Shown in pieces: positions 1 through 11,902 of a stretch of DNA of 64,000 nt. Below the pieces are notes generated by a model that did no database searches, was not told where the DNA came from, and worked only from the letters and a program-made list of their open reading frames with translations. Source of the stretch: Saturnia japonica (lineage: Eukaryota; Arthropoda; Insecta; Lepidoptera; Saturniidae); assembly GCA_033032175.1 (NCBI GenBank), contig CM065326.1:14086299-14150298 (forward strand). The letters run 5' to 3'. The first letter of the stretch is position 1; every line of letters starts with the position of its first letter. Both the position numbers and the translations under genes were made by a program.

Positions 1-885
1 TGCGCAGACTTTCACACCTGTTAATCAAAATTGGTTTTATGAAATATTTATACATGGACGGCTACACTGTTTCTTAGGCTATTTTGGATGCGAATTTTGA
101 CCCAAAAACAAAAATTTACTATTCTTTTTAGTTTTTCTATTATTTTTCACGTATTTACGAAATGGAATACCAAGATTGATAATGAATGTATCGCTGTATA
201 ACTACATTTTCAAGAGATTAAAACAATATCATTACCTAGTAATTTTATTATATATTTTACCACAATTGATTAGGTAGGTATCAGTGTGGCCAGAGCCATA
301 TACAACGAATTGTAAGAATATTCCATTCCTATCTTCCGGTTTTATATTTACAAAAATTATAGTACCTGTTAGTTTTATTGTTTCTTTTAACTATTTTTTA
401 CGTTAATAGTTTATTAAATCTAAAGCGTTGATAATATTATATACATTTCTTTTGTAATTTTCCATTAATACCTATATTTTGTTAAATACGTTATTACGTT
501 TTTTTGTAATGCACATTTAAATGTAACGAACATATTATAAATAAACATTTGTAATATAGTATTAAGTATGTATTTCTACGCATATTATCGTAACATTGTC
601 GTAAATAATACGATTTATCCAAAATGTATGATATAATTTTTGGTTAAATATTTATAAGGTTTTTTTTTTCAAATTAATTTGTGACATATTATTACATTAT
701 TCTGAATAAATATTATGAATACTACAAACATAAATAATATGTAAATAAAATAAATTAATGTATATCAATCGATGAATTATAATTCTTTGTAATTTTGTAA
801 GAAATTATGATTTATCGCTAAAATTTTGTGACCTACCCCAATAAGCTTACAATAGCTAACTGACACCAAACTGTATCGTATTGTG

Positions 886-1022
886 TCATATTAACGTCAT
901 AGGTTGGAGAGCAACAGTTACAAGTTGACATCAAATTGACGTAAAACTGCTATCGCTAATGGATGTCATATTAACATCATAGGTTGGAGAGCAACAGTTG
1001 CAAGTTGACACCAAATTGAGAT
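886..1022. repeat. two-copy tandem duplication, ~80 bp period
   Basis: The motif containing CATAGGTTGGAGAGCAACAG occurs at about 886-941 and again at 966-1021 with few differences. It is the only structure seen in the first 1.15 kb, which is otherwise AT-rich and without a credible coding region. Confidence 0.75.
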
Positions 1023-1156
1023 GAAAATGTGATCAACTTAGACCGAATTAACAGATGACTAAATGCATTTAAAAAGAAAAACAACATGTTTATTATTATC
1101 TATAGTTAGTTAGACCGAATTCGTGCACTTACCTTTTTTAAGTGAAGCCGTGGTTA

Positions 1157-1306
1157 TGCCATTTTGGCACCCTTGAGCTTGTTGCCCCTTTTACGTGGCA
1201 GAGTGCCTTTCACGCTCGCCCCCAAGTCCGGTGAAGCTGTCAAGGCCTTCTAAGGCTCCAGGGCCCTTAAGGCTAACAGTGTAATCAGTTCGAAAAAACG
1301 AACTCT
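1157..1306 (+). mobile_element. Jockey-family LINE 3'-end fragment (J1)
   Basis: The segment matches the terminal 3' UTR of the full-length Jockey at 43661-49719 (the GTGAAGCTGT and GGCTAACAGTGT blocks) and ends in a short A-run, so it lies in plus orientation. It is diverged and 5'-truncated. The open frame on the opposite strand is a shadow. Confidence 0.8.
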
Positions 1307-1579
1307 GTCGCAATGTCGTGGAGCATAGATTTTTGAAGCTTTTGATTGTTTCTTTGTTATTACGAAATTTACAAAAATTACTCAATTCTTCAATTTAAAA
1401 AAATGCTCAGCGATTTTCAGTGTTGATGTGGCGTCCGTTTGCGACTTGTGACAATAATTTTTGCTAATATGCTACTCAGTTTGCCATCCAATTCGTAGCA
1501 AGTCATTCAGTTCCAAGTTTTATAATAAATGTTATATAATAGTTGTGGTTTATGGGGGTAAACTTTATGGGGTTTAACT

Positions 1580-1846
1580 GACTCGTTAGCCTAGTGGTCG
1601 TAAGCGCGACTGCTATGAGCGAGGTTCTGGGTTCGAATCCCAGGTCGAGCAAAGTGTTATTGGGTATTTCCTATGAAATTCTCAGTAGTAGCTCGGAGTT
1701 TGGTTTCGTGACCGATTAATGGCAATAGGTTCGCCCCCTATTACATGGGACTTAAAAAACATACTCGTCGAACTGTGGGTGTACATTAGTACACCTCTGC
1801 CTAACCCTTCGGAGATGCAGGCGTGTTGGTATGTTATGTTATGTTT
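1580..1846 (+). mobile_element. tRNA-derived SINE, family A, copy 1
   Basis: The 5' part looks like a tRNA with an A-box-like TAGCCTAGTGGTCGTAAGCG and a B-box GGGTTCGAATCCC. A conserved non-tRNA body follows, with the block GGCAATAGG-TTCGCCCCC, and a tail of TATGTTATG repeats. Three further copies (6851, 23029, 35491) share the whole length, so this is a SINE and not a tRNA gene. Confidence 0.88.
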
Positions 1847-2940
1847 ATGGGGGTAGGTTTTATATCTTGAGCATATATTTTTAACGTGACAACGTCTTAT
1901 AAATTGGTTTGCCGGGTGACACTTCAAGAAACTGCGTTACGCTCCGCTCACGTTATGCGCTCACAATGAGAGCGAGTGAGAGGCACGCGTCCCTTCCACT
2001 CGGGCATGGTTAGCCCGCCTAAGAGCGAGAGAGACAGACATAAAGTCGTTGTCACGTAAAACTTTCGCCCGTATACCGACTTTACAGGCAACCAATTTTG
2101 TAAGGTATGCTAGTTCCCTGATTTTTTAAATCAATTTTTTCTTAGACGTTTGGCTATGAGGCGGTTTAATAGGACACTGTTTATTTTATTTTTATTTAAA
2201 ATAAATGTTTAATTATCATCGAATGTAACTAATAAATAATTCATATTATTACAGTGCAATATTAATTTATTTATCGTTGTATAAAATCTCGAATTTAATA
2301 ATAATAAGCTTAATCTTACCATAGATTATAAATTAGTCTGTAACGAACATTGATCTGTGCGTCAAATAAATAATATTATAATATGTTTAGAAAATTTATA
2401 CCATCGTTTTATTTGAATATTGTTACAAGAGCCAGCTTCCTCTACTAACACGTCATATTAAATAAATTATGGAATCCGCACTAATGACTTAGTATTTGTA
2501 CTATTGACTGAGCGCGATAGCAATAGGTGTGCTCTGTGACATTTTCGCTTGAGCTGTCGGACGGTGAAGACCTCAGTTAATAAAGTCGACTACAAGAAAC
2601 GCTGTTCCTGAGTGCCGCCTTTAATTGTTTCCCTTAATATAATCAAAAAAAACATTTTCTTTATAAAGTTACTTACAGTTTTGAACGGCCAGTTTGACGT
2701 GAATGTTTTATGAAATGATTAGGTTTTATAATTTGTCGTAGTGGTTGAATGATTAGATAATTTGAATATCAAAATGATAAATAATCTCTTGTTCTGTCTA
2801 GAGATGAGAGCCGGTTCGAAGAAACTTAAAATCACGTTCTCATACTGATAATATCGGTTTCAAACTTAGTGTGCGTCGTTCGCGACTGTAGGAACCAAAT
2901 ATTACCTTAACCACCAAAACCAAAATCACTCTATAGGCTT
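1847..2940. other. no gene recognised
   Basis: Unique-looking sequence, moderately GC-rich around 1930-2060 and AT-rich after that. No frame looks coding and no repeat match inside the window was noticed. Confidence 0.5.
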
Positions 2941-3865
2941 TGTTTTTTTTTTTTCTGACTGACTATACTGTTAGCCTTAGGCGCCTTGTTCGCAACAGAG
3001 CCGTTGATGGCTTTTACAGCTTCACCGAACTTGGGGGCGAGCGCTTAGGGTACTCAGCCGCGAAAATTTTGGACAACTCGCGCACAAGGGTGTCAAAGTG
3101 GCCGGACCTCGGCTTGGGCGGTTGTTGCGATTGCAATTAAGTCGCGATCTGACTAATTCTCTATCCGTAAATTCGAGCTATACTAACATATTATATACAT
3201 GTTCCTTCCTTCAAGGATTTAGTAATCTGAATGAAATATGGTCTACACTGGCTAGCGTAGAAAAATAAAAAAAGGTTCCTTACAGAACCTATGTACCTGT
3301 GAGGTGGGTGTATGTGTATAATGTTTGTAAGTAGCTAAATGTTTCACGAATCGCGCGGGTGGCTGCCTGACTCAAAGGTTTCACACCGAGGAACGGATCT
3401 AGGCTTGAGTTGCTGCTAGAGAGGGTGGACGTGGTGGTTATGCGGGCGTGGGCGGTGGCACGCTTTGTTTGCAGAGACGGTGGAATAGAACGCGTTAGCT
3501 TTCTCGACTTTATCATCGGGGTCGGTGAAAATGTTTCGCGGTCGGCGTTTTTTCCGTAAGGCGGTAAACTGTCGGCGATTTTCCCGTGAGGCGGTTGGAT
3601 TAGGGACATAAGTAGCGGCTGCTTTAATTAACGGGTTGGCATGATTCGATGTGGTATCGAAATAAGATCGCGACAGGAATCTGACGTAAGAGTGAATCGG
3701 CGGAAGATCCATATCTCTATGGAGATCTTCCGTTCGCATGTATGGAGGGGCACCAGTAAGACGGTAGAGAAATCTATTCTGATTAGTTTAAAACTGTTTG
3801 AAATTATATTTTGACATATGTGCGAACGCGGGGCAACTATATGTTATGATCGGACGGATTAGCTC
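2941..3865 (-). mobile_element. 5'-truncated Jockey LINE (J2) with ORF2 C-terminus
   Basis: It starts on the plus strand with a T-run (the poly-A of the minus-strand element) and continues collinearly with the 3' UTR and the last ~100 codons of ORF2 of the full-length Jockey. The minus-strand reading at 3416-3739 contains EDLHRDMDLPPIHSY and NHANPLIKAAATYVP, nearly identical to the intact ORF2 tail, but the frame is broken by small indels. Similarity fades near 3865. This copy is older than the one in nop9. Confidence 0.88.
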
Positions 3866-4139
3866 TGTATTGAAGTATAATGCACCTTAAATAGTTGGTG
3901 AACTTAGATTGAACTAATTACATACCTACTCAGATTTAATCATTTTAAATAAAATGGCACTTAATTATTTGTCGCCTTGACAGTACGATGTGACGTGCTC
4001 TCACCCAGAAGGACCAGACCACAGAGTAAATTTGGGTGCTCCAATCCTAAAAATCTTTCATACTTAGGTATTTTTCACGCTAGTAACACTGGCTAATTAA
4101 TTATTTTTTTTCTCTATCGATAGGTTTAAGTAATCGATT
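3866..4139. other. no gene recognised
   Basis: AT-rich spacer between J2 and an unclassified repeat; nothing coding seen. Confidence 0.5.
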
Positions 4140-4446
4140 GAGTTTTTGGCGGGATCTTAAAGTGACATGTTGTGGTTTTTGTTTTTAATTCATATACTTA
4201 GGTTTTGACCCTGTGTTATGTAATATTGGTGGCGTTTTGCTTGATACAGTTTGGTTTTTGTGCATAAGTGAAGTGGATTATAAATATAAACTGAAAGCAT
4301 TCATTCTGAGATCCCACAAAAATTTCCTAGAAAGTTCTAAACAAGAAAGCCACCATCTTGTTAGGATACTGAATCGTCATAACACATAACGGCAGTAATG
4401 GTCTTCACTAAAGAGGACCGGTTGCCAAGTTAGGAAGAAGAAGAAG
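4140..4446 (+). repeat. unclassified dispersed repeat R, copy 1
   Basis: It shares the blocks GTGACATGTTGTGGTTTTT, GGATTATAAATATAAACTG and AAGCCACCATCTTG in the same order with copies near 19890, 37872 and 58798, and with inverted copies near 21222 and 53532. It ends in a run of GAA triplets. No TIR, TSD or coding region was identified. Confidence 0.75.
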
Positions 4447-6397
4447 TAATCGATTTTTTGAAATAATTGTTGAGGAATTATAGGATGACGAGATTGAATA
4501 TTAGTATAAATAAATTCATTGTGTAATAATATCATTCCATTTAGTCATGTTTAATTTTTTTGCTATTTTATTGTATTTGATAAAGATTATTAAGACTGAT
4601 TTAAAACTTAATTATTGTTACATAATGTAAACTTAATATTAATGTGATTATTCAAGCCTTGTGCCTACTCTAGTTTATGAATACAACTGTTACAAGTTAT
4701 TTTGTTTTGATAAATTCCTTAGTCCATAAAAAAGGGATAGAAATGCCTTAGTCCTGTTTTATATACCAAAATAAAGATTTTATTTTGTACTACAACTTGA
4801 TGATATTTTAATTTTTATACGCCATGTGTGTTCTTTTTCATGATATTGTGTACACGGGATTTGACGTGGACGGGAACGTGCATTTTGTATTTTCTCAATT
4901 TTTTAGGCTATGGAGAATTATTGTCAATGATATGGGTAAAAATTAAATTACGATAAGAAAATTATTACTGCGTAACAAACGGGTGTAGGTAATTTTTTGA
5001 ATTGTTGTAAACCGGTCGTGCTCATCGTGGCTCGAAGTCACGTACAGGTAAATACATAGGTAAATGAGAGTGCCTCGCGAATTGCGATGTATTTAATCGA
5101 CACTTGGGATTACAAAGGGCGTAAATGACATTTTGCCGAAAATGGCTTGTAATGGTATCATACAGAGATTTTACACTCTTTTAATCTCTCTCATACCTAT
5201 TGTGATACTCGCTTAAAAATGTTATAAACGACTCACGTTTTCTTTTCGTTCTCAAATATGAGTTTTTAAATTAACAGGATACAATTTTATTTCAATTATA
5301 GGAGTGGGGGATACAACTGTGCCACGTGAAACACGGATTTAAGTCGCAAGATTATTGTTTGTTATATTTTCTCGAAATATCGGGTCGTAAAGGATCTTAT
5401 TTCTTAGGGCCTATGAGACATCTATTTTGAAAGTATCCACAAGACACTTAAACGGTCAACACGGTAATATAGATAGTGCCTTTCTAAGAAACTTCTTCCT
5501 TAAACAAATATTTATAACAATGAGTACATTGTATCCTAAAAACATTTTAACACTTAGACTTCCTTACATAATAGAAATGTGCCAGAAATTGGCGAATTCG
5601 CCATCCAAGGGAGAGAAAGATTAAAGGAGACGGGTATTCCCGGGCACAGAAAGTAATTAGTTAAAATATGGTTTATAAAATTGAATATATTTTTGTTTTT
5701 TAAATCGTACAATATCATTAAAATTCACAATCAACAAAATAAGTAAACTAATAACTTTAAAAGATAATAAACATAAACCTTTTTTAATATTAATCCTACT
5801 TCAAGAATAGTTTAATTGAAGTTTATTACATAGCTTCGGTTTTACGAAATATCCTAAATCTCTGCTTTTAAATTGCAAAAATTCTTTTTTTTTTCCGTGA
5901 CTGTTTGACAATGCATTAGCTATTAATTTACACAGTTTTCATATTTTTACATCTCTTTTTTTACCCAGGCCCATGTCTGTATGGAAGAGTATCCGTCTCT
6001 TTTTTTTTTTTTTTTTGCTTTTTCTGAGAACTCGTGTTTTGTCCTTTACGCCCCTTGTGATCTCAAGTGTCGGTGGTACAGTGTAGGTATGATCTCTGGT
6101 ATGATGTATTTTATGTTTAAGGCTCCGTTTTAAATAAATATTTTTCTTTCCACGTAAAGTGCTTTGCAAAGTCGCGACACTATATTTGATGATAAGCGTA
6201 GTACAATCCAAAGACAACGGTGACCACCGAGAGATATTCTAGCAGCGCCGGTTTTCACCGTCATGCATGCCTGCAAGTTTCTTATTTGGATACACAATTC
6301 TTACCCGAAAACGCGACAAACCAAAAGACAATCGCTGTGAAGGATATATTGCGATAGCGAGGGAGGGGGGAAGAAAAGGGAAGTATACTTCAGACTG
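4447..6397. other. no gene recognised
   Basis: AT-rich sequence with homopolymer runs, for example about 6001-6016. The open frames at 5427-5624 and 5939-6217 lack family resemblance, codon character or neighbouring splice sites and were not accepted. Confidence 0.5.
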
Positions 6398-6600
6398 GTG
6401 GAATACCTCCATCCTAAAGAAGATCGCAGCCGAATAACATTGTGTTGTGTTCCTGCGGTGAACAGTTTCAGAGCTCTTAGGGTTAGAGGGGTTCAAGGTC
6501 GGCAAAACGTTAGTTATACAAGCGTGTATAGGCTACGGCGGCCGCTTACCATCAGGCGGGCCGTACAATTGTTTGCCACCTTGGTTGTATAAATAAATTA
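6398..6600 (+). repeat. LINE/SINE 3'-tail-like repeat
   Basis: The segment around GCTTACCATCAGGCGGGCCG followed by TTGTTTGCCACC resembles a 3' tail I recall from lepidopteran LINE/SINE elements. Only one copy is in this window, so the assignment rests on memory of the motif. Boundaries are approximate. Confidence 0.45.
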
Positions 6601-6850
6601 CTGGGATGCCGCAACACGATAAACCATCCACTTGGTCACAATTGTTCCCAGCATAAACTATATAAACTAGGCCGTTTATATTTATACTGATATACTAGTA
6701 TTATTATATTTTTAAATTATTATTAATAATATAAATAGTGACCCACCCCAGCTTCACACGGGTACAATTTACAAAGTGGTATATTTTATGTTTAAAAAAG
6801 CCGGATTTAGAGTTTATCGTTTTAATATTGATAGATAATAACTTCATAAC

Positions 6851-7095
6851 TGCCTCTAGACTAGTGGTCCTAAACGCGACTGCTATGTTTCAAGTCCTAG
6901 GTTCGATTCCGAGGTCAAGGAAAGTGTTATTGGGTTTTTCTATAAAATTATAAGTAGAAGCTCGAGGTTTTGTGTCTAATTAATTGCAATAGGCTCGCCC
7001 CCTTTTACATGGGACTTAAAACATACCCGGAAAACTGTGCGTGTACACCTCTGCCTAACACTTCGGGGATACAAGCGTGATAGTATGTTATGTAA
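6851..7095 (+). mobile_element. tRNA-derived SINE, family A, copy 2
   Basis: Same body as copy 1 but more diverged: the A-box region reads CTAGTGGTCCTAAACGCG, the B-box GGTTCGATTCC, and the conserved CTCGCCCCC block and TATGTTATG-like tail are present. Confidence 0.82.
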
Positions 7096-8270
7096 CTTTA
7101 TATTCACGAATAATTCGTTTATTTCGTGACGCTCAATTCATCATAAATGGGGAGTGTCAGCCTACCGGCCGCGACCGGTTTTGCTGAGAGGAATTTCTTA
7201 GACCGCGCGTAATTATGAATTGGTGATATCTTCTACGGTAGGTATTCATTTAAATAGAAAACTGTAAGGGCCAATTTTAATCTATATTATATGCTGTATA
7301 TAATAATTGGGGAAAATAGCGTCGCAAATAACGTAATATTTGTAATTATTATGTTGAAGATAAAAATGGTTACTGTAAGTCAACCTTATGAAATACACAT
7401 AATATGCCATCGCGGACTTTTCTCTAGGGTTTTTGAACATTTTAAAGCTTTTTGAAACCCTTTAAAACATTACTTTGTCGTATCTCATAAGGTTTAGCCA
7501 GCGTAAGCCATGTAAACGCTCGAAAATAATTTTTTGACTACTTGATTAACTAGTGAAAGCTAGTGTACTTATATTTTAAATCCGACATAGGCTTATTGTT
7601 AAAAAATCCAAGAAAGGGTTGCCAGAACATTCCGAACCGGCAGTAATATTTTGACGTTCATAAGTGCCTTCTGAGGGCCTAAATTGTATAAAGAATTTTC
7701 TGATTTTGATTTTGAAGGCTACCGTCACTTATCGCGACCGTTACCATTCAAATTTCAACATCAACTTATCGTCTGATAACATTACTTATTTGAAAAATTC
7801 CCTGTCGTGCCGCGTCGCTGTCGCTTTTCAGGCATTAAGTCGACAAAAAAAATCACATTTTCGAGCAATACTTCACCTAAATCAAGTTCGCCCAATTCTT
7901 TTTGGATGTGAGATATAATTTCGATTCCATATCAGCCGGCGAGAAACCTCGCTAGGACTTTTATTTTATAATTTACATACATACATACAAATAGGTAGGA
8001 TATTTACCTTAAATGAGCAAATCTTTCAGTTACCTATAAACAAATAAATAAACAAAAACCTAACTTTAGTGTTTCAACCAGAATGACCGCATTAAAGTGA
8101 CAAGGCAAGTAACACCACGCGTCATGCAAAACATTCATTAATACTTTTGCGATTCAATTTCGCAAAACCGCGGATCGAATTAGTATCTATCTATCTCATC
8201 ATCATCATCATCTATCTAATACGTGAAGCAAAAGCATTCTATCCCTTTCTATGCGTACTGCGTGCACGGA
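7096..8270. other. no gene recognised
   Basis: AT-rich. The 84-codon open frame at 7664-7918 shows no recognisable domain and no splice context, and was not called a gene. Confidence 0.5.
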
Positions 8271-8590
8271 AGACTGTGAGATTTGGCATGGTTAAAGTTT
8301 ATATGGAGAAGGAGTGCAGAAAGCTAAAATTTATATATAATATCTGTTACTAATATATTACATTAAACAAATTAATACTGCGAATCCTAACCAGACCAGT
8401 GCCATTGAACTTAGACCCTCGAAAATAATAAATATTGACATTGTCAATCAACGAAAAGTGACCGCAAGTGATTTAAATAACACTCATTGTTTAGGTTCAT
8501 ACTGCAAATGTCAGACAGCAAATAGTCTATGATTAAAAAGTCGCTGGTCGAATTTCAACCTTAGGGCGATCGCTAGTTTTAATAAATTCG
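8271..8590 (+). repeat. unclassified dispersed repeat X, copy 1
   Basis: Collinear with 42551-42845. Shared blocks include CTGTGAGATTTGG, GTGCAGAAAGCTAAAAT and TGGTCGAATTTCAACC. No TIRs or poly-A tail were seen; the two copies differ at many sites, so the family is old. Confidence 0.75.
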
Positions 8591-8849
8591 TATGAATTAG
8601 ACAACACTATTCTATACACTTAAAAATCAGCCACACGTGGCGAAGGCGGAGGTGTAAAGTATATGCGAAAACATTTAAAACATGTGAAAATCAACCAATT
8701 AAGAAATGTTCTAATACAAGTTTTTTTATCGATGAGTCAATGACATACCAAAGTGTAAGTTCAGTGACATATTATAACACTATTGAAGTATCGTGAAATA
8801 CCGCTATATAGACATTCATAGTTATTATGTTTGTAGTACCTACCTACTA

Positions 8850-9350
8850 TCTATACAATTAATAAAATTGAAGTGTCTGTTTGTAATGTCAAAGTAACAG
8901 TTTTTTACTAAATGCATATGAAAGTATATGCGATACCTACAAAAAAAATTATTAAATTGTTGTCTATCTGTCTGTTTGTTCCGGGTAATCTCCGAAGCGG
9001 TTGGATTGATTTTGACGGGACTTTCACTGATAGATAGCTGATGATATAGGGAGTAACTTAGGCTACTTTTATTTTAGAAAAAGAATTAGGGTACCGCATA
9101 AATAAAAAAACTGTTCATAGTTAACCAATTCTGGCACTTAAATGGGTTTTTCTGAGTAAACCATAAGAGATACAGCAAATTAATGTACTACATAATCATA
9201 CGCATTAAAAAGACCTACAAAAAATTCCGGGAGAATATACATCTATCTTCTAAGGAACACCCACAATAAGCATTTTTATCTTTAAAATAACCGAGAGCGG
9301 GGGAAAACTTCGCGAAAAGTCCACGTGAGCGAAGCCACGGGCACAGCTAG
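8850..9350 (+). mobile_element. Helitron-like non-autonomous element, type 1, copy 1
   Basis: It starts TCTATAC and runs through a conserved block (TGTCTGTTTGTAATGTC, then GTTCCGGGTAATCTCCGAA) to a short GC-rich terminal hairpin region ending CACAGCTAG before T. A TC start and CTAG/T end fit Helitrons. A second copy lies at 16358-16685. No Rep/helicase is encoded. Confidence 0.5.
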
Positions 9351-9807
9351 TCTATACTAATATTATGAAGCCGAAGAGCTTGTTTGTCTGGTTGAACGCG
9401 CTAATCTCGGGAACTACTGTTGTACTACTAGTGTTGGATAGCCCATTTATCTGGGAAGGCCTTAAGCTATATAAACATCACGCTACGACCAACAGGAGCG
9501 GAGCGTCAATGAAAAATGATGCTACAACTTTTTTTGTGTGCGCTGCGCAAATGTTTAACGTTACGCAAAAATAGTGTGTGACGAAACTGTTTCTAAAAGT
9601 TCTAAAAAAGACTGCGACAGCATATGTCTATCTTTTATGGTTGACTCAATATAATCTTTTTTATGGTAATAAAATAATGTATTACGTATTTGCGATGGTA
9701 TTCATCCCTATCAAAATAAATACGTTATTCATCATAACTATTTAATTTTGAACAAAATTACCCTTTCTCTCTTTCTTATGTGACGTAGACGAAGTTCCGC
9801 GGGCTAG
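9351..9807 (+). mobile_element. Helitron-like non-autonomous element, type 2, copy 1
   Basis: It begins TCTATACTAATATTATGAAG immediately after the CTAG end of the preceding element and ends CCGCGGGCTAG before T. Most of its length matches 53785-54441, including TGAACGC-CTAATCTC and CATCACGCTACGAC. The open frame 9365-9574 is a chance frame inside the repeat. Confidence 0.5.
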
Positions 9808-10871
9808 TTAGTAGTAGATAAAACCGCACAGGCTTGCACATTTTTGAAGTGCAAACTTTTATAGGCACGTTGTGGGATTTTTGTATGAGGTAAAAATTAA
9901 GAGTTCTCGTCACCGACACAGACATGTAACAGGTATGCTGTGTTGAATTCACTGTTAAAATATGCATTACTTTTTCCTTGGAAATTCCAAAGTCATACCA
10001 CTTGCAATAGTAGGTACGATGAAAATTAAAGGACTCATAATCGTTCTTTTGTTCGTAATAAAGAGACAGTGTTTGAGTGAAACAGAACATTATTTCAGTA
10101 TAACAGAGCGAGACAGCATATCGCATGCGTGGACTACACAACTGACCTATGTTAATTATTGCTCGCATTGCCAATACATGTGAAAAGGTTAATGTTAATA
10201 ATAATATGTTATTACTTACGTCATAAAGGTTTTATTCGTGAGGATACCAAAAGATGTCAGGTTTACAAAAGCCTGTACAAACTTCACGCTGATGAAAGCC
10301 AGCCCCGGAGGCGTGGCGCGTCGTCGCGTACGGGCTCCGCAAACGAGCTGTCACGGCGCTCAAAGTAAACGTCTACTGTTACAATCCTCAAAGAAGTTTA
10401 GATCAAAGATCTGACAACGTATTTGAAGATACACTCTTAGTGGCGTTTCTTTGTTTTCGTTTAACATCTGAAAGCCCTTTTCAATGTCAACAACTAAAAC
10501 TTGTTACTATAAGCGACATCTAAACTTTTAAAGCTGAAAAATACACAACAAACCTCTTTTATTACATGGAATCCTTAATACGGTAAAAAATAATCTAAAT
10601 ACGGTGCAATTAGATTTTTTTACGGTGGAAATATTTAAATAATTCTAAGATTCAATGACAAAATGTGTAACTAATTCGCGGAACCCACTGGACATTTCTA
10701 CAAAGCTCTTGGGTTTCATGAAAACTCCCATTAGGAGTCGCTATTCTAAATAATATAATACTTAGGTACGTTATGATTATGACTCGCATTTTATTATCTC
10801 TAGATCTAGTATAATACAGCCTACATACAAAATTTTAATCGATTATTTTTCCTCAAATATTTTACATAACA
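9808..10871. other. no gene established; small GC-rich islet at 10275-10370
   Basis: Mostly AT-rich. The islet is open on both strands. On the minus strand a possible terminal exon (10372 to a TGA near 10290) is preceded by an AG and followed within ~80 nt by AATAAA. On the plus strand the frame ends in an Arg/Ser-rich tail at 10368. A plus-strand frame from 10020 starts with a hydrophobic stretch. None is linked to further exons, so no gene is called. Confidence 0.35.
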
Positions 10872-10876
10872 TGTAT
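10872..10876. other. target-site duplication of copia element, left
   Basis: TGTAT directly abuts the 5' LTR and is repeated at 15238-15242 directly after the 3' LTR. Confidence 0.92.
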
Positions 10877-11027
10877 TGTTAAAATAAGCTCAACCATAGA
10901 TACTATGCAACCTTGTTAATGTCTGTTTAAAAAAATAATATTATTCTCTGTCAATGTCTTGTACAACCGATGTTTTATTTAATTGTTTAATCCTAAATAA
11001 TCTAAGTTCTTTCAATAATTATTAAGA
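10877..11027 (+). repeat. copia 5' LTR
   Basis: A 151-bp direct repeat of 15086-15237, beginning TGTTAAAATAAG and ending AATTATTAAGA. The end is fixed by the PBS that follows and by the TSD. Confidence 0.94.
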
Positions 11028-11039
11028 GGTTATGGGCCA
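11028..11039 (+). promoter_or_regulatory. primer binding site (initiator-tRNA-Met type)
   Basis: GGTTATGGGCC directly follows the 5' LTR. The same string starts the PBS of Drosophila copia, which uses an internal fragment of initiator tRNA-Met; that parallel is from family knowledge. Confidence 0.82.
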
Positions 11040-11170
11040 TTATTGATTTCCAAATAATAAAATTAGTATTCTGCCGAAAAAGTTTCGCCATTCGGTGGTA
11101 TATAATTATACTTTCAATCCGCTGTGTTGTATTTTTTCTTTCAGCCATTTCAGCTCATATAAAATAAATC

Positions 11171-11902
11171 ATGGTTTCACAAATATCAATGGGAACTATT
11201 GAAAAACTGATTGGCAGGGAAAACTATCCTACATGGAAATTTGCCGTGAAAAATTATTTGGAACATGAGGACTTATGGGAAACAATTGAACCGAGTGCAG
11301 ACTATGTACAAGACAGTAAAAAGGATATAAAGGCAAGGTCAAAAATAATACTTTTAATTGATCCGATTAACTAGGTCCATGTGCATGAGGCGACTACAGC
11401 GAAACAGGTATGGTCAAAATTAGAAAAAGTATTTGATGACTCCGGGCTCAGTAGAAAAGTAGGTTTATTACGAAATCTGATTTCAACCACTTTGGATAAC
11501 AGCTCTAGTGTTGAAGATTATATTAACAAAATGATGACAACAGCTCATAAGCTTAGAAATATACATTTTGTAGTAGGAGACGAGTGGCTTGGTACTTTGC
11601 TGCTCGCTGGCCTCCCTGATGTCTACAAACCGATGATCATGGCTATTGAGAGCTCAGGTGTGTCAGTTACTGCTGATTTTGTTAAAACAAAGCTGCTACA
11701 GGAAGTCAAAGGGACAGATTCTTCAGCCTACTATGTGAAATATAATAAAACTCAAAATATGTCAAAGTCTCATAAAGGTTCACTCGGTAAACACCAGCAG
11801 AAAGCCCACGATGTTACAATTGTAATAAATACGGTCATTTCAGTAAAAACTGCTATTTTCAGAATAAAAAGAAAATTGATTCAGATAATAACACAAAAAT
11901 AA
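11171..11902 (+). pseudogene. copia gag (broken)
   Basis: The start ATG at 11171 opens with a copia gag N-terminus (GRENYPTWKFAVKNYL). An in-frame TAG at 11372-11374 interrupts it, and the same frame continues from 11381 with KQVWSKLEKVFDD and GLPDVYKPM, typical UBN2/gag-polypeptide motifs. A frame change near 11805, just before the zinc knuckle, moves the reading into the pol frame: the Cx2Cx4Hx4C knuckle is encoded at 11812-11853 in that other frame. Gag as written would therefore lack its knuckle. Confidence 0.9.

Noticed and set aside
1580..1660. tRNA-like sequences at the starts of the 1580, 6851, 23029, 35491 and 15970 repeats
   Set aside because: They have A- and B-box motifs but continue into conserved non-tRNA bodies shared between copies, so they are SINE heads and not tRNA genes.
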